In this document: positions 45,545 to 56,378 of the stretch, in pieces
How the letters are laid out: every line of letters starts with the position of its first letter
How positions within the stretch are numbered: the stretch's first letter is position 1
Assembly (NCBI RefSeq): GCF_006228385.1
Contig: NZ_CP039852.1
Location: 620,001 to 684,000 of the forward strand
DNA: 64,000 nt
Source: Salinimonas iocasae
GTDB lineage: Bacteria; Pseudomonadota; Gammaproteobacteria; Enterobacterales; Alteromonadaceae
Direction of reading: 5' to 3'
Notes under the pieces: generated by a model
What the model saw: only the letters and a program-made list of their open reading frames with translations
Told to the model about the DNA's origin: nothing
The model's database searches: none
Program-made: the position numbers and the translations under genes

Positions 45545-45958
45545 ATGGTTCAATTTCTCAAAAATGTGCCGGATATGATAATTTTTTACGACGGGCACTG
45601 TCCTTTATGCCGTGCCGAAATGCGCCACCTGCGAAATCATGATGACGATAATATTATTCAGTACGAGGATATTCAGCAGGAAGATTTTAGCGAGCGTTAC
45701 CCGGATTTGAACTGGGATGACCTGAACAACCGCATCCACGTTAAATTACCTGACGGAACATTTCTTGAAGGCCTTGATGCGACACATGCAGCCTGGAAAA
45801 AAGTGGGTAAAGGGTGGTTATACGCACCGCTGAGATGGCCTGTAGTGCGCCACGTGGCCGACAAAGCGTATCTGGCATTTGCTAAGCACCGCTATAAAAT
45901 TTCTTACTGGCTGACCGGACAGAAACGTGGCCCTGAATGCGGAGGTAAGCATGAGTGA
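45545..45958 (+). CDS. DCC-family thiol-disulfide oxidoreductase (DUF393)
   Basis: This protein of about 137 residues starts with the family signature IIFYDGHCPLCRAEM, whose CPLC dithiol gives a thioredoxin-like active site, and ends with the VVRHVADKAYLAFAKHRYKIS region. The function of the DCC family is not established. Three in-frame ATGs (45479, 45545, 45575) are possible; none has a strong SD. 45575 would start immediately at the motif. The stop overlaps the start of the next SDR gene by eight bases. Confidence 0.82.
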   Translation: MVQFLKNVPDMIIFYDGHCPLCRAEMRHLRNHDDDNIIQYEDIQQEDFSERYPDLNWDDLNNRIHVKLPDGTFLEGLDATHAAWKKVGKGWLYAPLRWPVVRHVADKAYLAFAKHRYKISYWLTGQKRGPECGGKHE

Positions 45959-46685
45959 TGTGATTATTGTGATTGGCGCATCCGGCGGAATAGGCCACGA
46001 ACTTGTTCGACAGTTGTCAGATAACTATCCGGACACAACCATCTATGCATTGTCTCGAAAGTCTCAGTCCACAACATTTGCAGACAATGTTACCTGTCAG
46101 AATATTCGTACCGACGATGAAAAAGCCATTCACGAATTCTGCCAGTCGCTGGATGCTAAGGACCAAAAGGTGCGCCTCGCCATAAGCACTGTGGGTATAT
46201 TGCATGGCGAGGTAGATGGCTTGCAGGTAGAGCCTGAAAAGCGGCTGGAGGATATTGATAATGAGCAGTTGCTTCGCTATTTTCATGTGAATAGTGTAGT
46301 GCCGACACTGTGGCTGAAACATCTGGTGGACAGAATGAGCGACCAGCCCAGCCAGATTGTTTGTTTCAGCGCCCGGGTGGGCAGTATAAGTGACAACCGC
46401 CTGGGTGGCTGGTATGGATACCGGGCATCTAAGGCTGCGCTGAATATGCTGTTAAAAACCGCTGCGGTGGAATACGCACGCAGAGCTAAGTCCACAACAC
46501 TACTCAGTTATCACCCAGGGACCGTTGATACCGCGTTATCGGAGCCCTTCCAACGTAATGTTAAACCCGAAAAACTGTTTTCTCCCGAGTTTACGGTCTC
46601 CCAGCTTTTGTCGCTGCTGCCAGAGCTTCGCGCTGACCAGAGTCCATACTTTATGGACTGGGAGCATGAAGTGGTAACCTGGTGA
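45951..46685 (+). CDS. Short-chain dehydrogenase/reductase
   Basis: This 244-residue SDR has the cofactor motif GASGGIGHELV at residues 8-18 and the catalytic YxxxK in WYGYRASKAALN, with the Ser in CFSARVGS. It resembles C-factor/CsgA-like SDRs. GGAGGT precedes the ATG at 45951, inside the end of the DCC gene, indicating coupling. Substrate is unknown. Confidence 0.88.
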   Translation: MSDVIIVIGASGGIGHELVRQLSDNYPDTTIYALSRKSQSTTFADNVTCQNIRTDDEKAIHEFCQSLDAKDQKVRLAISTVGILHGEVDGLQVEPEKRLEDIDNEQLLRYFHVNSVVPTLWLKHLVDRMSDQPSQIVCFSARVGSISDNRLGGWYGYRASKAALNMLLKTAAVEYARRAKSTTLLSYHPGTVDTALSEPFQRNVKPEKLFSPEFTVSQLLSLLPELRADQSPYFMDWEHEVVTW

Positions 46686-46874
46686 TACGCTTACCCCTCG
46701 TCAGAATGCGCTATAACTCAAGACTTTTGTATTGACTGCTGTTACCATTTTGAACCGTCTGGCTAAGGAACCCTGTCGTAGGTGCGAAGACACCGTGGCT
46801 GCGGGCCCTGAACAATAAAACAATAAGCCGGGCGATTAAAACAACAAATAACAAACGTTGAGGGGAAGCTGTAT

Positions 46875-48317
46875 ATGAGCGGCGCCAGAGAACAGTTCGG
46901 ATCGCGCCTCGGTTTTATTCTTGCTGCAGCAGGATCGGCCGTTGGCATTGGTAATCTTGTAGGGTTTCCGGTAGGAGCAGCGAAAAACGGCGGCGGTGCA
47001 TTTTTATTGATGTACGCCATATTTGTTTTTGCTATTTGTTTACCTGTGATGTTGGCGGAGATGACGGTCGGTCGTCACGCGCAAAAAGACCCGTTAGGAA
47101 GTTACAACCAGCTTAGTGGTAATAAACCAGGCTGGAAAATAGCGGGGTGGTTGTCCATCCTTACACCGTTCATGATTGCGGTCTTTTATCTGGTGATTAC
47201 GGTTTGGATTTTTGGCTATTTGTTTGAAGCCGTCACCGGTGATCTCGATGTCCTGGCTAATCCTGATACCTTTGGTAATTTCATTAACTCCCCCAAAATA
47301 TTCCTTTATATGGCCGGTGTGGCAGCCGTGGTCTATCTGATCCTTCAGGGCGGTGTTAAAGAAGGGATTGAGAAGGCAGCTAAATTGCTGATGCCTTCAT
47401 TATTCATCATGTTATTGCTGCTGGTTATCTTCGTTCTGACCCGCGACAACGCGATGGCAGGTGTCGAGTTTTATCTTATTCCTGACTTCAGCAAAATTAC
47501 CGCTTCGGTCATCAACGGCGCGTTGGCACAGGCCTTTTTCTCTCTGTCGCTGGGCATGGGAATTATGATCACCTATGGTAGTTATATCGCAAAAGAAGCA
47601 GACGTACCCAACTCAGCGAAGCTGGTGGCCATCACCGATACTGCTGTAGCGTTTACAGCCGGATTGATGATTCTGCCTGCCATCTTCTCGTTCAACCCGG
47701 ATACCAACCCAGCTGAATTAAGTGATTCTTCTATTGGTATGATTTTCACTTTTCTGCCGAAAATCTTCCTGGCATTGCAAACCAGTATTGGTTACCTGGG
47801 CGCATCGATTGTCGCCAGTCTCTTTTTCCTGTTGGTCTTCTTTGCTGCTATCACCTCGCTGGTATCTATCTTTGAGGTGCCGGTTGCCGCACTGATGGAC
47901 GAGAAAGGGGTGAGCCGTAAAAAAGCGCTGGGCATTCTTGGCCTGCTGTTGGTCATTCTTGGCTGTTTCTGCGCATTGTCATTTGGCTTTGTAGACTTCT
48001 TTACCTCATTTACCAGTTACGCCGGCGCTGAAAAGTCGTTTTTTGATGTTATTTATGATGTGTTTTATGACACCATTTTACCGCTCAACGGATTTTTGAT
48101 TTGTATCTTTGTTATCTATCGCTGGAAGCGCCACAACTTCAATGAGGCACTTCACGAGGGGGCACCAAACTACAAAGGCAGCCTGTTTGAGCGTTATGTG
48201 GATATTTCTTTAGGTACATTCATTCCGGTAATACTGCTGGTTATTTTCATCAACACTGTGTGTCTTAAATATTTCGATATCTCGCTTTATGCGAGCCTGT
48301 CGTCCATGTTCAGCTAA
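46875..48317 (+). CDS. Sodium-dependent transporter (NSS/SNF family)
   Basis: This 480-residue inner-membrane transporter has the LeuT-type opening FGSRLGFILAAAGSAVGIGN (residues about 7-26), which provides Na+ and substrate contacts in the first helix. It has about 11-12 helices. Bacterial members take up amino acids or other organic solutes with Na+, so it would use the sodium gradient generated by Na+-NQR in this window. GAGGGGAAG precedes the ATG. It overlaps the next, convergent gene by four bases. Confidence 0.92.
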   Translation: MSGAREQFGSRLGFILAAAGSAVGIGNLVGFPVGAAKNGGGAFLLMYAIFVFAICLPVMLAEMTVGRHAQKDPLGSYNQLSGNKPGWKIAGWLSILTPFMIAVFYLVITVWIFGYLFEAVTGDLDVLANPDTFGNFINSPKIFLYMAGVAAVVYLILQGGVKEGIEKAAKLLMPSLFIMLLLLVIFVLTRDNAMAGVEFYLIPDFSKITASVINGALAQAFFSLSLGMGIMITYGSYIAKEADVPNSAKLVAITDTAVAFTAGLMILPAIFSFNPDTNPAELSDSSIGMIFTFLPKIFLALQTSIGYLGASIVASLFFLLVFFAAITSLVSIFEVPVAALMDEKGVSRKKALGILGLLLVILGCFCALSFGFVDFFTSFTSYAGAEKSFFDVIYDVFYDTILPLNGFLICIFVIYRWKRHNFNEALHEGAPNYKGSLFERYVDISLGTFIPVILLVIFINTVCLKYFDISLYASLSSMFS

Positions 48318-49123
48318 ATCATATCGTAGGGGCTGGCGTATTCTGGCGTCAGTCCTAATCGATGCCAGCTCGCCGTCGAATTTATGCATTTTCCACTGGC
48401 GGTAAGCGATTCATACCCTTCATTAAATGTGGGCATTGCCAAAGCATATTCTCGCGCGCAGTCCCGATAATAATCACCTCTTTTAGGATGTTTCTGACTG
48501 CATAAGTGATAGGTAACACCAAATTCGGGACGGGCAATCCACTGATGTACGGCGGCGCAAACATCATCACCGTGTACCAGGTTTACTACTTGCTCGCCCT
48601 TATCAAGTTGCTTGCCTGCCAGGAACCGAACCGGGTGACGGCCATGACCTACAAGCCCGGCCAGTCTGAATACGGCAGAGCGGTCCGGATACTTTGAAAG
48701 CAGATGTTGTTCTATCTCAACATGCGCATTACCCGATGGCGTCACAGGCGCAACCGGTGTATTTTCTGTCACCACCTTATCGTCATCGCCATACACTGCC
48801 GTCGTGCTGATAAATATCAGCGCTGAAGCACCTTGCTCGAAGAATTGGTCGATGAGCGCACACATGCGGGGGACAAAATTCGGGTCCAGCGGTTTTTTGC
48901 GTGCACCCGGTGGAATATTCAGTACTACCGTGCTCTGTTTGGCTGCCTCGCATAGCTGTGATGCGTCATCGCCAAGGCGAAAGGAATACGGGGTTACGCC
49001 CAACTGGCGCAAATTGGAAAAGTTTTCTTCAGATTGCGTAGTGCCGATAATTTTATCGTAAGATGCAGTAGTGGCCAGCTGTTTTCCCAGCCAGCCACAA
49101 CCACAGAGGGTAAGTGCTGTCAT
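48314..49123 (-). CDS. NAD(P)-dependent epimerase/dehydratase-like protein
   Basis: This 269-residue extended-SDR-like protein has a Rossmann motif CGCGWLGKQLA near the start and FISTTAVYGDDD later, resembling YeeZ-type NAD(P)-dependent epimerases. The active-site Tyr/Lys arrangement is atypical (VYGDD without a clear YxxxK), so enzymatic function is uncertain. The ATG at 49123 is used instead of an in-frame TTG at 49129. Single gene, convergent with the NSS transporter. Confidence 0.8.
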   Translation of the reverse strand: MTALTLCGCGWLGKQLATTASYDKIIGTTQSEENFSNLRQLGVTPYSFRLGDDASQLCEAAKQSTVVLNIPPGARKKPLDPNFVPRMCALIDQFFEQGASALIFISTTAVYGDDDKVVTENTPVAPVTPSGNAHVEIEQHLLSKYPDRSAVFRLAGLVGHGRHPVRFLAGKQLDKGEQVVNLVHGDDVCAAVHQWIARPEFGVTYHLCSQKHPKRGDYYRDCAREYALAMPTFNEGYESLTASGKCINSTASWHRLGLTPEYASPYDMI

Positions 49124-49172
49124 TGCCAATAAGTGCCTGAAAGAATGTTGGCACCTATCCTAGCACAGACTT

Positions 49173-49964
49173 TTACATACGGTTGCTGTGGCGCTTAATG
49201 TTGATTAAGTCCAGCTCATCCAGCCCCGGAATTGATTTTTGCATTTTACCTTCGGCGATATCAGCTTCGCGTAATACTTCACAAAGGCCTTCAGCCCGAT
49301 GCTCGATTGATTCGGCCTGCGTCTCGAGACGTTCCTCAAGGTTTTCGCCGAAGTTTTCCATCCGGTCTGCAAACTCATCCATATCACCATCGCCACTGAC
49401 AATTTGCGAACCGATGGCAACCAATAGTTTGCCGGTCGCTTCGCTCACCATATCCTCGATGCGATCTTCAAATTTATCTTCCCATGCAGAATCAAACCAG
49501 CCGTCATCTTCAAAATCGTTACCCGACACCCGGATGCTGCCATCTTCAGTATAAAAATGATGCTCCATTTCACCACGCATTTCTTTTAACGTACCCTGGA
49601 AGTCACGGACCAGTTCATCATCCGGGCCAAGTAATTCGCCGAATACCTCTCCCACCGCGGTACCGGCCAAATCGATGCTGTCAGAGACCAGATTTACCGT
49701 CATCGGTACGGCTTCATCAATCGCTGTTCTGTAGTCATCAACGTATTGCTGCTGATCATCGTTCAGCGTGACAGCTTCGCCATTGATCGTGAGCTGGTTG
49801 TCCGGCGCAATTGTCATCACACTGCCACTGTCCATTTCAACCGTGATCATTTTCTTGTTGTATTCAAGGTTACCATGCAGGTTTACATCACATTCGTCAT
49901 TATGAGCCATGACAGAGGTGGTGAGTAATGTCGATACAGCTAAAGCTAAAGCGCGTAATTTCAT
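49173..49964 (-). CDS. Exported DUF2884 (YggN-like) protein
   Basis: The 263-residue periplasmic protein has a signal peptide (MKLRALALAVSTLLTTSVMA) followed by HNDECDVNLHGNLEYNKK, the start typical of YggN/DUF2884. Much of the C-terminal half is acidic and helical (about 130-235), with heptad-like runs. Function is unknown. AAGGAAA precedes the ATG. Confidence 0.85.
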   Translation of the reverse strand: MKLRALALAVSTLLTTSVMAHNDECDVNLHGNLEYNKKMITVEMDSGSVMTIAPDNQLTINGEAVTLNDDQQQYVDDYRTAIDEAVPMTVNLVSDSIDLAGTAVGEVFGELLGPDDELVRDFQGTLKEMRGEMEHHFYTEDGSIRVSGNDFEDDGWFDSAWEDKFEDRIEDMVSEATGKLLVAIGSQIVSGDGDMDEFADRMENFGENLEERLETQAESIEHRAEGLCEVLREADIAEGKMQKSIPGLDELDLINIKRHSNRM

Positions 49965-50276
49965 TGCATTTCCTTTTTACAAATCAGATGTTTATTCAAT
50001 ACGATACTTGGTTAATATTCAGCACAGTGCATGCCATAAGTTTTTATCCTTATAAATCATTGGGTTGCGTATATTTTGAGATTGACGGAGGTTAGCAGTA
50101 ACTATTGTTTAGTTTATTTGGCTAAATTATGGTTTTTTGAGCCAGCACAATAAAGCGCAAAAATTTCTAATCAGAATTACTAAAATGTTGTTCGATGATG
50201 CATAATAAAGCATCAATTTGAACAAGTTAGCAGCACACGTAATCATAGTGCTGGTGTAATATATAAGGCGTAAATT
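49965..50276. other. AT-rich intergenic region
   Basis: This stretch separates the divergent yggN-like gene and the 63-residue membrane protein gene. It is AT-rich and probably contains both promoters. A short hairpin GATGC / GCATC (about 50198-50215) is present. I see no gene or known regulator site. Confidence 0.5.
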
Positions 50277-50468
50277 ATGAGTGAATGGATGGGCGCCCTG
50301 GGCTTTGGTATTGGCTTGCTGGCGTTTGTACTGGGCATGACCAGTATCATTATGGGCTTTATGGGAAGCGATAGTGGTGCAAAAGGTATGCAACACAAAA
50401 TAGAATATGGCTTCTTTGGTGTATCAGGCCTGGTGGTATGCCTGCTTATGGGCTACGCACTGGCCTGA
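50277..50468 (+). CDS. Small two-helix membrane protein
   Basis: This 63-residue protein has two membrane helices (about 6-28 and 45-62) joined by a short polar loop GSDSGAKGMQHKIEYG. AAGGCG lies seven bases before the ATG, supporting real translation. No family is recognised. It converges on the channel gene ybdG, 19 bases downstream, and might influence membrane tension sensing, though nothing shows this directly. Confidence 0.7.
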   Translation: MSEWMGALGFGIGLLAFVLGMTSIIMGFMGSDSGAKGMQHKIEYGFFGVSGLVVCLLMGYALA

Positions 50469-50487
50469 TACTATTCGGCGACGCTTA

Positions 50488-51813
50488 CTAATCAGCGCCG
50501 CTGTGGTCGGCTGTCAAAGCTGGCGTGCTCTCATACTGTTTGGCAGGCATGGCCCGATTAGCGTTCCATGCCAGCAGGTGACTATCACGCTGGTAAGCGC
50601 GCAAGTCGAAAACATCCAGCATAGCCATCACATGATCAAAAATATCTGCCTGCACTGCTTCATAACTTACCCAGGCTTTTTCAGTACAAAAGCAATATAG
50701 CTCAAGAGGAATGCCCAGTTCGTTAGGTGGAAGCTGGCGAACCATCACAGACATGGTTTGATTTACTTTAGGGTGTTGATTTAAATAAGCCGTGAGATAA
50801 GCCCTGAAAGTGCCAATATTGGTGAGCTTTCGGCTGTTAAGCAAATCTGTTTCATCGATCGCCTCATCCTGATGGTACTCTCTGAGTTCCTGTAATTTAC
50901 CGTCGATATAATCAGTAAGGCGGCGGATCTTTGAAAACCGGTCCAGCATTTCTTTATCGCACAAGCGTACCGAGTGGATATCAATATGAATAGCACGCTT
51001 GATACGGCGTCCACCTGACTCCTGCATGCCTCGCCAGTTTTTGACCGCTTCGTTGGTCAGCGAGTAGGTGGGCAAGGTAGATATTGTCATATCCCAGTTC
51101 TGCACTTTAACGTTCGTCAGGCCGATTTCACGAATCTCACCATCCACTTCAAACTTGGTAATCTGGATCCAGTCCCCGTTTTTAAACATGCGGTTCGCCG
51201 CAATCTGTATTCCCGCGACAAAACCAAGAATAGTGTCCCTGAAAATTAACAACAGTACTGCCGCCAGGGCAGTCACACCGGATAATATAAACAGCGGGTT
51301 GCGCTCAATAAGGATTGAGATACACAACAACAAAACAATAATAGTGAAGATTAATTTGGCCACCTGAATAAAGCCGGTAATGGGCGTACGGTTGGCCAGA
51401 TAAGAAGCGTTGTACATGTCTTCCAGGGTGGACAGTACGGCGAAGATTGTCAGTAGTGCAACCGCCATCATGTAAAGCAGCGATACTTTAATCACTACCC
51501 CATACAGCAGACCATCCTGTTCAATAAGCACAGGGGTAAGCAGGAAAATTACCAGCGCGGGTACGAGGTGCACCAGTCGGCGGAAAAAGCCATGATTGAG
51601 CAGCGCATCGTCCCAGCCACTGCGTGTGCGTTTAACCAGGCGCTCAATATACAGGCGGAACAGGACACGAATTGGAACGTAAATAACCGCAGCGGTAACA
51701 AAAATGGTACCTACTGCGATAATATTAAAAATGGCATCATCGGGTGTTACCGACGGCAGCAGTTTATGTACTACGGTGAGGAATAGCTCTCTGGCTGATT
51801 CACTGAAATCCAA
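50488..51813 (-). CDS. ybdG: Miniconductance mechanosensitive channel (YbdG-like)
   Basis: This 441-residue MscS-superfamily channel resembles E. coli YbdG through its whole length. It has five membrane helices (about 20-210), the pore helix region RDTILGFVAGIQIAANRMFK, then a cytoplasmic vestibule with GLTNVKVQNWDMTISTLPTYSL and GRRIKRAIHIDI. It opens under membrane tension and protects against mild hypo-osmotic shock. The TTG at 51813 has GGAG seven bases upstream and follows the acyltransferase stop by one base, so the genes are coupled. An upstream in-frame ATG at 51867 is inside the preceding gene. Confidence 0.9.
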   Translation of the reverse strand: MDFSESARELFLTVVHKLLPSVTPDDAIFNIIAVGTIFVTAAVIYVPIRVLFRLYIERLVKRTRSGWDDALLNHGFFRRLVHLVPALVIFLLTPVLIEQDGLLYGVVIKVSLLYMMAVALLTIFAVLSTLEDMYNASYLANRTPITGFIQVAKLIFTIIVLLLCISILIERNPLFILSGVTALAAVLLLIFRDTILGFVAGIQIAANRMFKNGDWIQITKFEVDGEIREIGLTNVKVQNWDMTISTLPTYSLTNEAVKNWRGMQESGGRRIKRAIHIDIHSVRLCDKEMLDRFSKIRRLTDYIDGKLQELREYHQDEAIDETDLLNSRKLTNIGTFRAYLTAYLNQHPKVNQTMSVMVRQLPPNELGIPLELYCFCTEKAWVSYEAVQADIFDHVMAMLDVFDLRAYQRDSHLLAWNANRAMPAKQYESTPALTADHSGAD

Positions 51814-51814
51814 A

Positions 51815-52708
51815 CTATTTCTCCAAAAAGTGTTTGATACGCTGGTCTTTTGCCCGCCACAATTCATTCAGCCAGCTTTGAAAACCCACTCTGAACTGTT
51901 CATCTTTAAAGTAATCGCCTTTTGCCTGTGACGGCAGTTCCAGTACATTGACATCGATGATAATGCGTTTCATCTGCCCACTCAGCATAGCCATCATGGG
52001 ATGCTTGCGGTTATCAGGGTACAGCAAAGAAATATCAAGAATGTTGGTAAACAGATCACCCATTGTAGCCATGGTAAACGCGATGCCTCCGGCCTTAGGT
52101 GGCAGTAGCGCCACATAATCGCTTTTTTTGGAAGCATGCTTGGCCTGCGTAAAACGGGTACCTTCCACAAAATTAATTACCGTGGTAGGTGTTTCAGTAA
52201 AACGCTGACAATAGCGTTTGGTTGTTTCAATGTCTTTGCCTGCCAGGTGAGGGTGCTTAGCCACGAACGCCCGTGAATAACGACGCATAAATGGCATATC
52301 CAGGGCCCATGCGCCCAGGCCCACAAACGGCAGCCAGATAAGCTCTTTCTTTAAAAAGAATTTCGGAGCAGGAATGCGACCGGCGGCAAGTTCAATCAAC
52401 AGGATAATATCAAGGTAGCTGAGATGATTGGCCACAATCAGATACCAGCTTTGTAAAGATACAGGCGCGCTGAATTGCCTTTCTATTTTTATCGGATTAA
52501 ACAGGTAAATCATAGCGACACTAATTTTACCGAAAGCGAACATGCAAAAATGCATCACATTGGCCAGCATCCGGCGAAAGGGTCTGATTGGGATGATGAG
52601 CTTAAGACACCCAAAGGCGATAATCAGCGATGCCCAAAGTGCTAAATTAGCAATCTGTAGCGGGGTGTGAATAAGAAAAATTAAAGGGGCAAGTACTACT
52701 CTAAACAT
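51815..52708 (-). CDS. 1-acyl-sn-glycerol-3-phosphate acyltransferase-like (YihG type), copy 2
   Basis: This 297-residue inner-membrane acyltransferase carries the catalytic NHLSYLD (NH-x4-D type) motif near residue 92 and the glycerol-phosphate-binding EGTRFT motif near 180. An N-terminal hydrophobic region anchors it. It is related to E. coli YihG, which acylates lysophosphatidic acid. It lies six bases after the paralogous gene and one base before the channel gene. The two paralogues share about the same arrangement and likely arose by tandem duplication. Confidence 0.88.
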   Translation of the reverse strand: MFRVVLAPLIFLIHTPLQIANLALWASLIIAFGCLKLIIPIRPFRRMLANVMHFCMFAFGKISVAMIYLFNPIKIERQFSAPVSLQSWYLIVANHLSYLDIILLIELAAGRIPAPKFFLKKELIWLPFVGLGAWALDMPFMRRYSRAFVAKHPHLAGKDIETTKRYCQRFTETPTTVINFVEGTRFTQAKHASKKSDYVALLPPKAGGIAFTMATMGDLFTNILDISLLYPDNRKHPMMAMLSGQMKRIIIDVNVLELPSQAKGDYFKDEQFRVGFQSWLNELWRAKDQRIKHFLEK

Positions 52709-52714
52709 GGCGCT

Positions 52715-53614
52715 TTAAGATTTTAGTGTTGTCAGTAACTGGTCTTTTTCGGTCCAGCGGCTGTTCAGCCACTGCTGAAATCGCTCTCGCTGCTCTGGGT
52801 CTGAGAAATACGTATCGCTGAAAAAGCCACCGTCCATAATATCTTTGATTGGGGTAACCATTACCTCTACCCGGATCTCTTTTACTTTTCCGCTAACAAA
52901 GTCCCAGAAAGAGGGAACACCGTTAGGATAATCGATAGTGACATCAATAAGCTTATGCAGTTGATCGCCCATCGCTGAAAGTACAAACGCGACGCCTCCG
53001 GCGCGGGGTTTAAGTAAGTGTGTGAAGGGTGAATGCTGGGCATCATGTTTAGCCTTTGTAAAGCGGGTACCTTCAACAAAGTTCATGATACTGACAGGCT
53101 TATACTGAAACTTTTCGCACGCCCGGCGGGTAGTCTCCATGTCTTTTCCTTTCATGTGCGGATTCTTGGCAAGAAAAGCTTTGGTGTACCGGCGCATAAA
53201 GGGGAAATCCAGTGCCCACCATGCCAGGCCCAGAATAGGTACCCAGATAAGTTCTTTTTTAAGGAAAAACTTTAAAAAAGGAATGCGGCGGTTGAATATG
53301 CGCTGTAATACCAGAATATCTACCCAGGACTGGTGGTTGGCAATAATCAGGTACCAGTCATGAGGAGTCAGCTGGCTGAGGCCGTTGACATGCCATGTTG
53401 TGTTGCTTAACAACCGCTGGTTTAGGTTATTTACGCCGATCCATGCAGTGGCGCAGCTATCCAGCAGATAGGTGATGAACGTTTGCCACAGCCTGACAGG
53501 GATTAGTTTGCACACGGACAACAAAATAATGGGGGTGGCCCAGATGACCGTGTTGATAAAATAAATTGTAACCGAAACTACGCCAAGTAAATGATGGCAA
53601 AGGTTTTTAAGCAT
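52715..53614 (-). CDS. 1-acyl-sn-glycerol-3-phosphate acyltransferase-like (YihG type), copy 1
   Basis: This 299-residue paralogue of the next gene has the motif NHQSWVD near residue 93 and EGTRFTKAKHDAQ near 178. Two N-terminal hydrophobic segments anchor it in the inner membrane. The ATG at 53614 has AAAGGTG six bases upstream; the in-frame GTG at 53623 overlaps that SD. Together with its neighbour it probably adjusts phospholipid acyl composition. Direct linkage to a tension-gated channel is notable. Confidence 0.88.
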   Translation of the reverse strand: MLKNLCHHLLGVVSVTIYFINTVIWATPIILLSVCKLIPVRLWQTFITYLLDSCATAWIGVNNLNQRLLSNTTWHVNGLSQLTPHDWYLIIANHQSWVDILVLQRIFNRRIPFLKFFLKKELIWVPILGLAWWALDFPFMRRYTKAFLAKNPHMKGKDMETTRRACEKFQYKPVSIMNFVEGTRFTKAKHDAQHSPFTHLLKPRAGGVAFVLSAMGDQLHKLIDVTIDYPNGVPSFWDFVSGKVKEIRVEVMVTPIKDIMDGGFFSDTYFSDPEQRERFQQWLNSRWTEKDQLLTTLKS

Positions 53615-53691
53615 GACATTCACCTTTTATATTTGGCGCTTAGTGTAAACGAACTTGAACCAAAAGCCGATAGACCGTTTACTGGTAATAG

Positions 53692-54860
<1,169 letters not shown>

Positions 54861-54861
<1 letters not shown>

Positions 54862-55703
54862 TGGAGTTAATTGCTGAAAACCGGGCATTCGGTGGCAGAC
54901 ACTGCCGCTATAAGCACGCTGCTTCGACGGTAAACTGTGATATGACATTTGCTATCTTTCTGCCGCCGTTTGCGTCTGAAGATAATCCGGTGCCGGTACT
55001 GTACTGGTTGTCGGGCCTTACCTGTACAGATGAAAACTTCATGCAAAAGGCCGGGGCAATGAAGCTGGCGGCAGAGCTGGGTATGGCCATCGTCGCGCCG
55101 GATACCAGTCCACGAGGGGATGATGTGCCGGATGATAGCGAAGGTGCTTACGATATGGGATTGGGCGCGGGCTTTTACGTCAATGCCACCCAGGCACCAT
55201 GGAAAACTCATTATCAGATGTATGATTATGTGACCAAGGAATTGCCGGCACTTATCGAATCATCGTTTCCTGTCACCGGAGAACGAGCTATCAGCGGACA
55301 CTCTATGGGCGGACATGGTGCGCTGGTGGTCGGCTTGAGGGCACCAGAGCGTTATGTGTCTGTTTCTGCGTTTAGCCCGGTATCTAATCCTACTGAGTGC
55401 CCATGGGGTGAAAAAGCATTCAGTCAGTATTTAGGTGACGATCGGGGGTTGTGGAAAGAATATGATGCCGCGTGTCTGCTGGCACAAAAGCAACATTATA
55501 TTCCGTTGCTGGTGGAACAGGGGCATGCCGATCAGTTTTTAAATGAGCAGCTCAAACCAGAAGCGTTAGTGAACGCTGCGCAGAAGTCTGATACGCAGCT
55601 TACGCTGAACATGCATGAGGGATACGATCACAGCTATTTCTTCATCGCATCTTTTATAGACGAGCATCTGCAGTTTCATGCCAGCCACCTCGGGCTGATT
55701 TAA
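54861..55703 (+). CDS. fghA: S-formylglutathione hydrolase
   Basis: This 280-residue alpha/beta hydrolase releases formate and glutathione from S-formylglutathione. The nucleophile is in SGHSMGGHGALV (about residue 147), the Asp in EQGHADQFL and the His in GYDHSYFFI. The motif YWLSGLTCTDENF is typical of the esterase D family. It is translationally coupled to frmA and ends at a hairpin terminator. Confidence 0.96.
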
Positions 55704-55706
55704 CAA

Positions 55707-55732
55707 AAACGGCGGCTATGGCCGCCTTTTTT
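55707..55732. terminator. Bidirectional terminator between fghA and the 172-residue membrane protein gene
   Basis: The stem GGCGGC / GCCGCC with a TATG loop has AAAA before it and six T residues after it, suiting both convergent genes. Confidence 0.85.
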
Positions 55733-55738
55733 AATCTT

Positions 55739-56257
55739 TTACATCTGCTCTTGAGCAGAGCTTCGTTTTTCTATTTTTCTGCTCACCGCTATCCAGGAAG
55801 CCCGCTGCTTTTGTATTGCGCGACCTACCGGGCTGGCCACATTCATAAAGTGAAATGTTTTCATTTTAGCAAGGCGCTGCAGTGAGTAGTCCACAGGCAA
55901 GCCTGCGGCACCCAGAAATCGCTGCTTCATGACCTGTTGCTGGGGATCCTGCTCGCTGAAACCCGAATCCATTAACAGCGAGTACGCCTTGAGTGTCAGT
56001 GCCTGATTGGCCCTGCGCAATTTTGATACTGCAGCTACATTGACCAGAATTAAACAGACCATAGCGGCAACATTAGGCAGTGTCGCAATGGCACTAACGG
56101 TAGGGTAGGCGCTCAGGCGCTGTGCATAAACAGCATCAAAGTTATTATAGGTCGACACGCCCATGGCTGCGATAAGCCCGAAGCTGATAAGAATAACCGC
56201 AAGTATCAGCCTGACAGCTTTTTCACGATCGTTAATGGCGCTTTCTAGTTCAGTCAT
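55739..56257 (-). CDS. Unknown two-helix membrane protein
   Basis: I do not recognise this 172-residue protein. Two membrane helices (about 15-36 and 60-80) enclose a short loop. A basic, helical C-terminal tail of about 90 residues includes SKLRRANQALTLKAYSLLMD and several Arg/Lys. It is 121 bases downstream of the VWA gene on the same strand, so it may be the last gene of that operon or a separate unit. It has its own terminator. Confidence 0.65.
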   Translation of the reverse strand: MTELESAINDREKAVRLILAVILISFGLIAAMGVSTYNNFDAVYAQRLSAYPTVSAIATLPNVAAMVCLILVNVAAVSKLRRANQALTLKAYSLLMDSGFSEQDPQQQVMKQRFLGAAGLPVDYSLQRLAKMKTFHFMNVASPVGRAIQKQRASWIAVSRKIEKRSSAQEQM

Positions 56258-56378
56258 AATGGTATCAGGTTAACAAGTACGCGATTATGCTATCGCTGTT
56301 CGTAGGATCAGTTCAACGTGAATCAGATGTAGACAAGTTGACTGCGACGAAGGGCATTCGGCACGGGCAATCCGGAAT

